64,000 nt of DNA from Forficula auricularia (GCA_024734495.1 JALMQS010000887.1:2203986-2267985); one strand, 5' to 3'. Numbered from the stretch's first letter, positions 1-11,688 are shown. Program-made: numbers and translations. Notes: generated by a model from the letters alone, not told the origin.

Positions 1-3000
1 TAAACGAGTTTTCAAATAGATCAATGAATATATTTTTTAATATGTATTCTTTGAGGTGGTAATGAAAGCCAGCCTTACAGTGAGCCAATTGGAGCCTTGA
101 AATCAAGCGTTAATTGATTTTTATAAAATTTTTAGATTTTGTATCCGGATACCAGGAGCCAACAGGAGTGTAATTTCTTCCCGCTAAATCAATTTTCATT
201 GACTTTTGTGATCAAAAATTTTGTCTCAAGAGTAGGTGAAATAAAAGAAATCAGTAAGCAGAAGTAGAATCGAGTTTCATTTCACGATTCATCGTTTCTT
301 TTCATATTGATTTTTAAACAATTTCTCCTACACGAGTTTTCGAATAGATCAATGAATATATTTTTTAATATGTATTCTTTGAGGTGGTAATGAAGCCAGC
401 CTTACAGTGAGCCAATTGGAGCCTTGAAATCAAGCGTTAATTGATTTTTATAAAATTTTTAGATTTTGTATCCGGATACCAGGAGCCAACAGGAGTGTAA
501 TTTCTTCCCGCTAAATCAATTTTCATTGACTTTTTGTGATCAAAAATTTTGTCTCAAGAGTAGGTGAAATAAAAGAAATCAGTAAGCAGAAGTAGAATCG
601 AGTTTCATTTCACGATTCATCGTTTCTTTTCATATTGATTTTTAAACAATTTCTCCTACACGAGTTTTCGAATAGATCAATGAATATATTTTTTTAATAT
701 GTATTCTTTGAGGTGGTAATGAAGCCAGCCTTACAGTGAGCCAATTGGAGCCTTGAAATCAAGCGTTAATTGATTTTTATAAAATTTTTAGATTTTGTAT
801 CCGGATACCAGGAGCCAACAGCAGTGTAATTTCTTCCCGCTAAATCAATTTTCATTGACTTTTTGTGATGAAAAATTTTGTCTCAAGAGTAGGTGAAATA
901 AAAGAAATCAGTAAGCAGAAGTAGAATCGAGTTTCATTTCACGATTCATCGTTTCTTTTCATATTGATTTTTAAACAATTTCTCCTACACGAGTTTTCGA
1001 ATAGATCAATGAATATATTTTTTTAATATGTATTCTTTGAGGTGGTAATGAAGCCAGCCTTACAGTGAGCCAATTGGAGCCTTGAAATCAAGCGTTAATT
1101 GATTTTTATAAAATTTTTAGATTTTGTATCCGGATACCAGGAGCCAACAGGAGTGTAATTTCTTCCCGCTAAATCAATTTTCATTGACTTTTTGTGATCA
1201 AAAATTTTGTCTCAAGAGTAGGTGAAATAAAAGAAATCAGTAAGCAGAAGTAGAATCGAGTTTCATTTCACGATTCATCGTTTCTTTTCATATTGATTTT
1301 TAAACAATTTCTCCTACACGAGTTTTCGAATAGATCAATGAATATATTTTTTTAATATGTATTCTTTGAGGTGGTAATGAAGCCAGCCTTACAGTGAGCC
1401 AATTGGAGCCTTGAAATCAAGCGTTAATTGATTTTTATAAAATTTTTAGATTTTGTATCCGGATACCAGGAGCCAACAGGAGTGTAATTTCTTCCCGCTA
1501 AATCAAATTTCATTGACTTTTTGTGATCAAAAATTTTGTCTCAAGAGTAGGTGAAATAAAAGAAATCAGTAAGCAGAAGTAGAATCGAGTTTCATTTCAC
1601 GATTCATCGTTTCTTTTCATATTGATTTTTAAACAATTTCTCCTAAACGAGTTTTCGAATAGATCAATGAATATATTTTTTTAATATGTATTCTTTGAGG
1701 TGGTAATGAAGCCAGCCTTACAGTGAGCCAATTGGAGCCTTGAAATCAAGCGTTAATTGATTTTTATAAAATTTTTAGATTTTGTATCCGGATACCAGGA
1801 GCCAACAGGAGTGTAATTTCTTCCCGCTAAATCAATTTTCATTGACTTTTTGTGATCAAAAATTTTGTCTCAAGAGTAGGTGAAATAAAAGAAATCAGTA
1901 AGCAGAAGTAGAATCGAGTTTCATTTCACGATTCATCGTTTCTTTTCATATTGATTTTTAAACAATTTCTCCTAAACGAGTTTTCAAATAGATCAATGAA
2001 TATATTTTTTTAATATGTATTCTTTGAGGTGGTAATGAAGCCAGCCTTACAGTGAGCCAATTGGAGCCTTGAAATCAAGCGTTAATTGATTTTTATAAAA
2101 TTTTTAGATTTTGTATCCGGATACCAGGAGCCAACAGGAGTGTAATTTCTTCCCGCTAAATCAATTTTCATTGACTTTTTGTGATCAAAAATTTTGTCTC
2201 AAGAGTAGGTGAAATAAAAGAAATCAGTAAGCAGAAGTAGAATCGAGTTTCATTTCACGATTCATCGTTTCTTTTCATATTGATTTTTAAACAATTTCTC
2301 CTACACGAGTTTTCGAATAGATCAATGAATATATTTTTTAATATGTATTCTTTGAGGTGGTAATGAAGCCAGCCTTACAGTGAGCCAATTGGAGCCTTGA
2401 AATCAAGCGTTAATTGATTTTTATAAAATTTTTAGATTTTGTATCCGGATACCAGGAGCCAACAGGAGTGTAATTTCTTCCCGCTAAATCAATTTTCATT
2501 GACTTTTTGTGATCAAAAATTTTGTCTCAAGAGTAGGTGAAATAAAAGAAATCAGTAAGCAGAAGTAGAATCGAGTTTCATTTCACGATTCATCGTTTCT
2601 TTTCATATTGATTTTTAAACAATTTCTCCTACACGAGTTTTCGAATAGATCAATGAATATATTTTTTTAATATGTATTCTTTGAGGTGGTAATGAAACCA
2701 GCCTTACAGTGAGCCAATTGGAGCCTTGAAATCAAGCGTTAATTGATTTTTATAAAATTTTTAGATTTTGTATCCGGATACCAGGAGCCAACAGGAGTGT
2801 AATTTCTTCCCGCTAAATCAATTTTCATTGACTTTTTGTGATCAAAAATTTTGTCTCAAGAGTAGGTGAAATAAAAGAAATCAGTAAGCAGAAGTAGAAT
2901 CGAGTTTCATTTCACGATTCATCGTTTCTTTTCATATTGATTTTTAAACAATTTCTCCTACACGAGTTTTCGAATAGATCAATGAATATATTTTTTTAAT

Positions 3001-6000
3001 ATGTAATCTTTGAGGTGGTAATGAAGCCAGCCTTACAGTGAGCCAATTGGAGCCTTGAAATCAAGCGTTAATTGATTTTTATAAAATTTTTAGATTTTGT
3101 ATCCGGATACCAGGAGCCAACAGGAGTGTAATTTCTTCCCGCTAAATCAATTTTCATTGACTTTTTGTGATGAAAAATTTTGTCTCAAGAGTAGGTGAAA
3201 TAAAAGAAATCAGTAAGCAGAAGTAGAATCGAGTTTCATTTCACGATTCATCGTTTCTTTTCATATTGATTTTTAAACAATTTCTCCTACACGAGTTTTC
3301 GAATAGATCAATGAATATATTTTTTTAATATGTATTCTTTGAGGTGGTAATGAAGCCAGCCTTACAGTGAGCCAATTGGAGCCTTGAAATCAAGCGTTAA
3401 TTGATTTTTATAAAATTTTTAGATTTTGTATCCGGATACCAGGAGCCAACAGGAGTGTAATTTCTTCCCGCTAAATCAATTTTCATTGACTTTTTGTGAT
3501 CAAAAATTTTGTCTCAAGAGTAGGTGAAATAAAAGAAATCAGTAAGCAGAAGTAGAATCGAGTTTCATTTCACGATTCATCGTTTCTTTTCATATTGATT
3601 TTTAAACAATTTCTCCTACACGAGTTTTCGAATAGATCAATGAATATATTTTTTTAATATGTATTCTTTGAGGTGGTAATGAAGCCAGCCTTACAGTGAG
3701 CCAATTGGAGCCTTGAAATCAAGCGTTAATTGATTTTTATAAAATTTTTAGATTTTGTATCCGGATACCAGGAGCCAACAGGAGTGTAATTTCTTCCCGC
3801 TAAATCAATTTTCATTGACTTTTTGTGATCAAAAATTTTGTCTCAAGAGTAGGTGAAATAAAAGAAATCAGTAAGCAGAAGTAGAATCGAGTTTCATTTC
3901 ACGATTCATCGTTTCTTTTCATATTGATTTTTAAACAATTTCTCCTAAACGAGTTTTCAAATAGATCAATGAATATATTTTTTTAATATGTATTCTTTGA
4001 GGTGGTAATGAAGCCAGCCTTACAGTGAGCCAATTGGAGCCTTGAAATCAAGCGTTAATTGATTTTTATAAAATTTTTAGATTTTGTATCCGGATACCAG
4101 GAGCCAACAGGAGTGTAATTTCTTCCCGCTAAATCAATTTTCATTGACTTTTTGTGATCAAAAATTTTGTCTCAAGAGTAGGTGAAATAAAAGAAATCAG
4201 TAAGCAGAAGTAGAATCGAGTTTCATTTCACGATTCATCGTTTCTTTTCATATTGATTTTTAAACAATTTCTCCTACACGAGTTTTCGAATAGATCAATG
4301 AATATATTTTTTAATATGTATTCTTTGAGGTGGTAATGAAGCCAGCCTTACAGTGAGCCAATTGGAGCCTTGAAATCAAGCGTTAATTGATTTTTATAAA
4401 ATTTTTAGATTTTGTATCCGGATACCAGGAGCCAACAGGAGTGTAATTTCTTCCCGCTAAATCAATTTTCATTGACTTTTTGTGATCAAAAATTTTGTCT
4501 CAAGAGTAGGTGAAATAAAAGAAATCAGTAAGCAGAAGTAGAATCGAGTTTCATTTCACGATTCATCGTTTCTTTTCATATTGATTTTTAAACAATTTCT
4601 CCTACACGAGTTTTCGAATAGATCAATGAATATATTTTTTTAATATGTATTCTTTGAGGTGGTAATGAAGCCAGCCTTACAGTGAGCCAATTGGAGCCTT
4701 GAAATCAAGCGTTAATTGATTTTTATAAAATTTTTAGATTTTGTATCCGGATACCAGGAGCCAACAGGAGTGTAATTTCTTCCCGCTAAATCAATTTTCA
4801 TTGACTTTTTGTGATCAAAAATTTTGTCTCAAGAGTAGGTGAAATAAAAGAAATCAGTAAGCAGAAGTAGAATCGAGTTTCATTTCACGATTCATCGTTT
4901 CTTTTCATATTGATTTTTAAACAATTTCTCCTACACGAGTTTTCGAATAGATCAATGAATATATTTTTTTAATATGTAATCTTTGAGGTGGTAATGAAGC
5001 CAGCCTTACAGTGAGCCAATTGGAGCCTTGAAATCAAGCGTTAATTGATTTTTATAAAATTTTTAGATTTTGTATCCGGATACCAGGAGCCAACAGCAGT
5101 GTAATTTCTTCCCGCTAAATCAATTTTCATTGACTTTTTGTGATGAAAAATTTTGTCTCAAGAGTAGGTGAAATAAAAGAAATCAGTAAGCAGAAGTAGA
5201 ATCGAGTTTCATTTCACGATTCATCGTTTCTTTTCATATTGATTTTTAAACAATTTCTCCTACACGAGTTTTCGAATAGATCAATGAATATATTTTTTTA
5301 ATATGTATTCTTTGAGGTGGTAATGAAGCCAGCCTTACAGTGAGCCAATTGGAGCCTTGAAATCAAGCGTTAATTGATTTTTATAAAATTTTTAGATTTT
5401 GTATCCGGATACCAGGAGCCAACAGGAGTGTAATTTCTTCCCGCTAAATCAATTTTCATTGACTTTTTGTGATCAAAAATTTTGTCTCAAGAGTAGGTGA
5501 AATAAAAGAAATCAGTAAGCAGAAGTAGAATCGAGTTTCATTTCACGATTCATCGTTTCTTTTCATATTGATTTTTAAACAATTTCTCCTACACGAGTTT
5601 TCGAATAGATCAATGAATATATTTTTTTAATATGTATTCTTTGAGGTGGTAATGAAGCCAGCCTTACAGTGAGCCAATTGGAGCCTTGAAATCAAGCGTT
5701 AATTGATTTTTATAAAATTTTTAGATTTTGTATCCGGATACCAGGAGCCAACAGGAGTGTAATTTCTTCCCGCTAAATCAATTTTCATTGACTTTTTGTG
5801 ATCAAAAATTTTGACTCAAGAGTAGGTGAAATAAAAGAAATCAGTAAGCAGAAGCATCAAGATCTAGAGACAGAAGTAAAAACACAATCTATTAAAGCCC
5901 TACGGATATCAGGTTGTCTTAATAGCACAATCTGGTCGAATAAGTTTTTAAGAACAGAAGCCAAGGTGCGAATATATAAAACTATGATAAGGCCAATATT

Positions 6001-7246
6001 GACGTACGCAGCCGAAACAAGGCCAGATACAGTTAAAACTAGGCAGATGTTGGAGACGGCTGAGATGAAGACCCTAAGAAGAATCCTTGGCGTATCGTTG
6101 TTTGATAAACAAAGAAGTGAAGACATCAGGGAAAAATGTGAAATACAAAAGATCGATGACTGGGTCAAATGTAGAAGAGCGAATTGGTATGCACACGTGG
6201 AAAGAATGAGCGAAGACCGAATTCTCAAGAAAATTTTAACGAACAAGCCAGCAGGGAAAAGAAGTAGAGGTCGACCTAAAAAACGCTGGCAGGACGAGTT
6301 AGGATAAACAGACCACAGGTCTATCAATAAGAAGAAGAAGAAGAAGTAAGCAGAAGTAGAATCGAGTTTCATTTCACGATTCATCGTTTCTTTTCATATT
6401 GATTTTTAAACAATTTCTCCTAAACGAGTTTTCAAATAGATCAATGAATATATTTTTTTAATATGTATTCTTTGAGGTGGTAATAAAGCCAGCCTTACAG
6501 TGAGCCAATTGGAGCCTTGAAATCAAGCGTTAATTGATTTTTATAAAATTTTTAGATTTTGTATCCGGATACCAGGAGCCAACAGGAGTGTAATTTCTTC
6601 CCGCTAAATCAATTTTCATTGACTTTTTGTGATCAAAAATTTTGTCTCAAGAGTAGGTGAAATAAAAGAAATCAGTAAGCAGAAGTAGAATCGAGTTTCA
6701 TTTCACGATTCATCGTTTCTTTTCATATTGATTTTTAAACAATTTCTCCTACACGAGTTTTCGAATAGATCAATGAATATATTTTTTAATATGTATTCTT
6801 TGAGGTGGTAATGAAGCCAGCCTTACAGTGAGCCAATTGGAGCCTTGAAATCAAGCGTTAATTGATTTTTATAAAATTTTTAGATTTTGTATCCGGATAC
6901 CAGGAGCCAACAGGAGTGTAATTTCTTCCCGCTAAATCAATTTTCATTGACTTTTTGTGATCAAAAATTTTGTCTCAAGAGTAGGTGAAATAAAAGAAAT
7001 CAGTAAGCAGAAGTAGAATCGAGTTTCATTTCACGATTCATCGTTTCTTTTCATATTGATTTTTAAACAATTTCTCCTACACGAGTTTTCGAATAGATCA
7101 ATGAATATATTTTTTTAATATGTATTCTTTGAGGTGGTAATGAAGCCAGCCTTACAGTGAGCCAATTGGAGCCTTGAAATCAAGCGTTAATTGATTTTTA
7201 TAAAATTTTTAGATTTTGTATCCGGATACCAGGAGCCAACAGGAGT
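1..7246. repeat. Satellite array, about 21 monomers of 328/329 bp, with a six-monomer higher-order repeat
   Basis: Near-identical monomers start at 1, 329, 657, 986, 1315, 1644, 1973, 2302, 2630, 2959, 3288, 3617, 3946, 4275, 4603, 4932, 5261, 5590, 6421, 6750 and 7078 (partial). Only scattered substitutions separate them. Monomers 2, 8, 14 and 20 are 328 bp with a six-T run where most others have seven. Monomers 1, 7, 13 and 19 carry AAACGAGTTTTCAAAT instead of the usual CACGAGTTTTCGAAT. Both markers recur every six monomers (about 1,973 bp). Every monomer holds the palindrome GTATCCGGATAC (first at 141-152). The array runs off the left edge. No coding function is seen. Confidence 0.97.
5855..6346 (+). 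mobile_element. 5'-truncated LINE (non-LTR retrotransposon) inserted in satellite monomer 18
   Basis: A 492-bp insertion splits one monomer. It is flanked by an exact 10-bp target duplication, TAAGCAGAAG, at 5845-5854 and 6347-6356. Monomer 18 is 831 bp instead of 329, a difference of 502 (492 + 10). The 3' end is an AAG-rich tail. Reading frame 5855-6307 encodes the C-terminal part of a LINE polyprotein, with the familiar strings YKTMIRPILTYAAETR, AEMKTLRRILGV and KRSRGRPKKRWQDEL. The open frame seems to begin upstream at a GTG (5798), but its first 19 codons are satellite DNA. The reverse transcriptase core and endonuclease are absent. The other monomers at the same higher-order position lack the insertion, so it came after amplification. 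Confidence 0.93.
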
Positions 7247-8027
7247 GCAATGTAAAAATATTTCAACTAATATCTATGATGTCCTTTAAAGTTAAATTCA
7301 TTTAATAATATTATATACTGGGTTGATTTTTGAAATAATTTCCATCTTTTTTCAAAAAAAGACACCCAAAAAGATACTTAAATCTTTGTTTTCACTGTAA
7401 AATCCATGGGTCCGTCACTGAAAACTTTTTTCAGTTTAGCAGGAATTTTCACTATTCCCTTTGAGTTGAAGGGAGTGAAAGATCTAGCTATAATAATTAT
7501 ATATGTTGCATGTCAGAGAGAGTTTTGTCTTAAGGGTTTGGCTACTGGCCCGGCAAGCTTAGTTAGCGCTTGGGTTCGATTCCTAAGGGGACGAACCTCT
7601 CTGATATGCAATGTAAAAATATTTCAACTAATATCTATGATGTCCTTTAAAGTTAAATTCATTTAATAATATTATATACTGGGTTGATTTTTGAAATAAT
7701 TTCCATCTTTTTTCAAAAAAAGACACCCAAAAAGATACTTAAATCTTTGTTTTCACTGTAAAATCCATGGGTCCGTCACTGAAAACTTTTTTCAGTTTAG
7801 CAGGAATTTTCACTATTCCCTTTGAGTTGAAGGGAGTGAAAGATCTAGCTATAATAATTATATATGTTGCATGTCAGAGAGAGTTTTGTCTTAAGTGTTT
7901 GGCTACTGGCCCGGCAAGCTTAGTTAGCGCTTGGGTTCGATTCCTAAGGGGACGAACCTCTCTGATATGCAATGTAAAAATATTTCAACTAATATCTATG
8001 ATGTCCTTTAAAGTTAAATTCATTTAA
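7246..8027. repeat. Second tandem repeat: two 361-bp units plus a short third start, with a tRNA-like segment
   Basis: The string GCAATGTAAAAATATTTCAA recurs at about 7246, 7607 and 7968, a period of 361 bp. The two full units are almost identical. Each ends with a tRNA-like piece containing GGGTTCGATTCC, which matches the Pol III B-box, inside a potential T-arm (about 7570-7595 and 7931-7956). The same tRNA-like family recurs at 14211-14390 and about 14925-14945. The 86-codon open frames at 7406 and 7767 are copies of one another and look like chance frames. Confidence 0.85.
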
Positions 8028-8028
8028 T

Positions 8029-8376
8029 AATAATACATTAGTTGATAGCAAAAGAAACATACCACAAAGAATTGAAAAAAATTAAAAAAAATTAAAACAA
8101 TTAGAAAAAATTAAAAAAATAAAAAAAAATTAAAAAAATTATTCTCTTGGAATCCTCCCCCCCCCCCCTTTTTTTTGTTCCAGAAATAAACAATACAACG
8201 TAATAAAAATTTTTTTTTAATTTTTTTTTATTATTACGTTGTATTGTGTATTTCTGGAACAAACAAAAAAAAAGGGGGGGGGGGGAGGATCTCCAAGGGA
8301 ATAATTTTTTTAATTTTTTTTAATTTTTTTCAATTCTTTGTGGTATGTTTCTTTTGCTATCAACTAATGTATTATT
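8029..8376. repeat. Long palindrome, arms about 165 bp, with C-run and G-run
   Basis: The left arm begins AATAATACATTAGTTG and the right arm ends with its complement CAACTAATGTATTATT. The arms are mostly A/T runs but include a C homopolymer near 8158-8168 that faces a G homopolymer near 8276-8284. The centre is near 8215. Looks like a foldback element. It lies 70 bp upstream of a hammerhead motif and may be part of the same element. Confidence 0.8.
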
Positions 8377-8445
8377 GTTTGTAATTGGTCCACGCGCATA
8401 CACTTGTATTATTTCGCTCTAAAAAATATAATCTGTGAATCAACA

Positions 8446-8498
8446 GGTGCTGAAGAAGGACTGTTCCGTCCGAAACCTTTGCAGCGCAAACGTACACC
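8446..8498 (+). ncRNA. Hammerhead ribozyme motif with all three stems visible
   Basis: Order seen: stem I 5' strand GGTG (8446-8449), core CTGAAGA (8450-8456), one extra A, stem II GGAC/GTCC with loop TGTTCC (8458-8471), GAAA (8472-8475), stem III hairpin with TTTGC/GCAAA around loop AGC, closing A-U at 15.1-16.1, H17 = A (8494), stem I 3' strand CACC (8495-8498). Predicted self-cleavage is between 8494 and 8495. This matches the CUGANGA ... GAAA ... UH consensus apart from the extra base after A9 and a C-C mismatch in stem III. It is the only copy here with a long closed stem III. Related motifs are known from Penelope-like retroelements. Confidence 0.8.
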
Positions 8499-8519
8499 AT
8501 ATTAAATACATAAAAAAAC

Positions 8520-10270
8520 TACACCAAATAGTTTTCTTCTAACCTAACATCTGTTATAAATTTTTCCGAAACACCTCAAATTACACACAAACTACAATTA
8601 TATACAAAACGGAAACCTGGCTTTAGGAACAGTGTGGACCTTCTATGAGTCTCCAATTACTATTTCAATAATTGTATTTGAATTAAATATAATTTCGTCG
8701 CCAGGACAATTTGTACAATTGCCTGTTATCAAAATATTTAATTTCTTAGGGTTGTTTTCGAAATATTAGCGAAAACAACTTTTTTTTCAATTTTTAAAAT
8801 TTAATTAATTAATGATCTTTATTATCCAATATAAAAAAAATACAACATGTTTTACAATTATAAAAAAACTTCGACCTCGAGGCCCGAAAGTCTCACCATC
8901 GAATGTCCATTATTTTTATTTTATTATACATTATTCTCACTCCTTATTATGGTAAGGGAAAAAATTGATAAAAAAAACCCCATATACTTTATTTTTAACA
9001 TAAAAAAAACAAAAAAAAAAACAAAAAAAAACAAAAAAAAACAAAATGAATGATGATGAAATGAATATCACTAAATGAGAAATGAAGTGTCACATCCGGT
9101 TTAGTTCGTTAATTAGAGGGTTGAGACTTGATTGTGCATTATTTTAGAATTTTTTAACACTATTTTCTAGGTTTTCTTTTAGAGAAGTCATGTTTAGCCT
9201 GATTCTTATTATATGGTTGTTGATTCCTGGAGGAGGAATGGTCATTTTCTTAATGTTTTTGACTGGACCCTTTCCAAATCGTTGAGCCTGGTTTTGGAGG
9301 CGAAGGGGAGCCATGCAGGGGCAGCGTATCCCATGACTGGCCGAACAACCATTTTGTATAGAGTCAACTTTTCATTCAGAGGAAGCAGGCTGCCAGGCCT
9401 AATCAAAAGGCCAAATGATTTTTGCTGCCAGGATCAATTTTTAAAAAAATTTCTATCGATAAATGGAGAATTTCTCCCGAAAAGTCTAGTTTCAAAATAA
9501 ACGTTCCGAGATAGAAAATTTGTGTATGATAGTGCAGCAAGGTCTGAGATCTCCCAGAATGATGAATAATTTAAATTAAAATAATTAATAAACATAAGAC
9601 GAAGGTATTTTAGTCTGAATGAATAAACAAAACAAAAGAGAAACAGAGAGTGGTTCAAGATAAGCTAAGGGGACAAACAAAGAAGGGGACCCTTAAGGAA
9701 TTTTGCCATCTGAGAGGCAACTAACTTAGAAGTCAGCAAGAAATTAAATCTGTAATTGCTCATGATAAAATCATAATCTCATTTGATTCTGTGTGTGAGT
9801 AAAAATTATAAAGTTAATCGATAGTTTAATTAAAAATATTAAAGGTTTATTTAAAAATAAATATTAAATAATTAAAGGACGGAATAACCAATCGACTTGA
9901 TTGGGGAATAATGGAATTGAAATAATTATCGGAAAAGAGGTTTTTTATCTAATTAGATTTTTCTTCTTATTAAAAACAAGGACTATAGATGAATAAGGAC
10001 ACTCGATGGTGGAGAAGTAATCTCCGGAATCGAAGCAAAAAATACAATGTATACATTAATTAATGTAAAAAAATTGGTTTAATAAAATTTATAAAAAAAA
10101 AAAAAATATTTAATAATTAAAAAGTTCAAGCAGAAACCAATGATTATAAAGTATCTATTCACTTAAAAAAAATTTCACTTTTGGCTATTTATGTTTTTAC
10201 TAGTAAAAAGTCGATTAATTTTTTTACTTTAACTTATAATACACAATATTCTTCCAAAACTTGAGTGATT
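8520..10270. other. AT-rich stretch without a recognised gene
   Basis: Low-complexity A/T with a (C-A-rich) homopolymer block near 9000-9045. A 95-codon open frame at 9213-9500 shows no recognised domain, has no visible splice context and is not called. Nothing else recognised. Confidence 0.5.
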
Positions 10271-10365
10271 TATGTAGAATATAATTTTTATTTTTTTCGG
10301 TTTATTTAGTCACACAAATTTAACAAATTGAGTAATTTCAGTTAATTAACACTATTTATTTCATA

Positions 10366-10420
10366 GATTTACTAGACAGTTTCGGTCAGCACTGGTAGAC
10401 CATTTTAAGTAGTACTCATT
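10366..10420 (-). ncRNA. Degenerate hammerhead-like motif (left arm)
   Basis: Read on the minus strand, stem II GGTC/GACC and GAAAC are intact. The core that should read CTGAAGA is CTTAAAA, so activity is unlikely. Sister of the better copy at 11485-11535. Confidence 0.5.
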
Positions 10421-10423
10421 ATA

Positions 10424-11302
10424 TTGAGCGCGTGCGAAGTTTGTGAGTAAAAGTCACACAGCGATTAGACAAACAAAAATCTTTATTCAATCAATGATAT
10501 ATTCTCCATCGTTTTCTATAATCTTTTTCCAACGTTCTGGCAGCAGACGGATGCCTCGATCATAAAAACTGCGCGGTTTAGATTCGAAGCCGTTTTTTAA
10601 GACCTTCAAAGAGACAAAGTTTTTTCCATTTAAATAATTTTGCAATGAACGGAACAAGTGATAGTCAGATGGTGCGATATCAGGAGAATACGGTGGATGC
10701 GTTAGGGCATCCCATTTCAGGCTCTTCAGCTTGCTCAGCGTCTTTTTCGAAACGTGTGGTCTGGCGTTGTCCTGATGAAAGATGACTCCCTTGCGATTTG
10801 ACAAAATCGGACGTTTCTTTTTGATTTCTCGATTCAAATTGGTTAATTGGCGACAGTACTTGTCCGAATCAATCGTTTCGCCAGCAGGGAGAAGCTCAAA
10901 ATAGATTATGCCCTTGCAATCCCACCAAACTGAGAGCATCTCCTTCATCGACTTCAAGGTTAAATTCTCCGCGCCGAAATTTAGCAAACCATTTTTCCAA
11001 AGTTCGTTTAGCTGGTGCTTGATCCTGATAAACATCTTGAATGTTTTTCGCGGCTGCGGCAACGTTTATTCCCTTCCGAAACTCGTAAAGCATAACATGC
11101 CGTAAATGCACTTTATCGATATTCATTTTTAAAGTGATATTTATCGAAGCAGTTTGTATGAAAACAAATGATTTTTTTAAATAAAGCTGAAGACGTCACC
11201 TTTCCAAGGATATATAATATGTAGGAGTAGGCATTAATGACAACACGTTACGACGCTCATAACTCCATCTATTAAAACTCCGCACGAACTTTTGCACGCA
11301 CC
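10424..11302 (-). mobile_element. Internally deleted mariner transposon
   Basis: The right terminus read inward is GGTGCGTGCAAAAGTTCGTG and the left terminus is GCGCGTGCGAAGTTTGTG, mariner-like inverted repeats flanked by TA. The element is about 880 bp, against about 1.3 kb for a full mariner. It lies inside the left arm of a hammerhead-bearing palindrome: the arm sequence resumes right after it (TATTGTAAAATG), so the mariner is the younger insertion. Confidence 0.88.
10487..11126 (-). pseudogene. Mariner transposase pseudogene, first catalytic Asp region deleted
   Basis: Minus strand. The N-terminal frame from the ATG at 11126 begins MNIDKVHLRHVMLYEFRKG and carries the helix-turn-helix part, ending near GEFNLEV. 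The C-terminal frame, ending at 10487, has KEMLSVWWDCKGIIYFELLP, the second catalytic Asp in HQDNARPH, the third in SPDIAPSDYHLF (the mariner D34D pattern), and a normal C-terminus (LPERWKKIIENDGEYI). About 130 residues, including the first catalytic Asp, are missing, and the two halves are in different frames, joined near 10935-10965. The DNA-cutting transposase would be inactive. Full-length mariner transposases are about 345 residues. Identification is firm at family level; the subfamily is not determined. Confidence 0.92.
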
Positions 11303-11484
11303 TATTATATTGTAAAATGTTCAATGTTTCTTTGAGGAAAAGATGTTGGAAACCAAATTTTTTTATAAGATTCTTCCAAAACTTAAGTGATTTATGTAGA
11401 AATTCAATTTTATGAATTTTACGGTTTATTTAGTCACATAACATCTTTTTCTCAAAGAAATATGGACATTTTACAATATATGAT

Positions 11485-11535
11485 GAGTACTACTGAAGAT
11501 GGTCTACCAGTGGTGACCGAAATGTCTAGCAAATC
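11485..11535 (+). ncRNA. Hammerhead-like motif (right arm, CTGAAGA/GGTC family)
   Basis: Core CTGAAGA (11493-11499), extra T, stem II GGTC/GACC (11501-11504, 11515-11518), GAAA (11519-11522), then TGTC. Stem III has lost one base compared with sister copies (CTGT) and stem I is only partly paired. Probably a decayed member. Confidence 0.6.
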
Positions 11536-11688
11536 TATGAAATACATAGTGTTAATTAACTGAAATAATTACTCTATTTGTTTAATTTGTGTGACTAAAT
11601 AAACCCTAAAATGTATAAAATTATAATAGACAATATTATATTAGATGCAGGAGGAGGTATCAGCCAAAGATGGAATCACTGAGTTCAA

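Larger units (their letters stand above)
10275..11620. mobile_element. Palindromic retroelement remnant with two hammerhead-like motifs, interrupted by a mariner
   Basis: The left arm (about 10275-10423, continuing at 11303-11345) and right arm (about 11440-11620) are inverted copies that share GGTTTATTTAGTCACA, the segment TTAATTAACACTATTTATTTC, and TACAATATA. The same arm family recurs at 38450-39020, 46560-46900 and 57588-57678. The left arm is split by the mariner at 10424-11302. No open frame of its own. Confidence 0.75.

Noticed and set aside
1..7246. CRISPR-like or coding tandem array
   Set aside because: Repeats are 328/329 bp with no spacers; stop codons in all frames; a satellite explains everything.
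7406..8027. Two identical 86-codon open frames
   Set aside because: They are copies of a 361-bp tandem repeat, with no domain, no codon bias and a tRNA-like segment inside.
9213..9500. 95-codon open frame
   Set aside because: No recognised motif, no splice signals, in AT-rich non-conserved surroundings.
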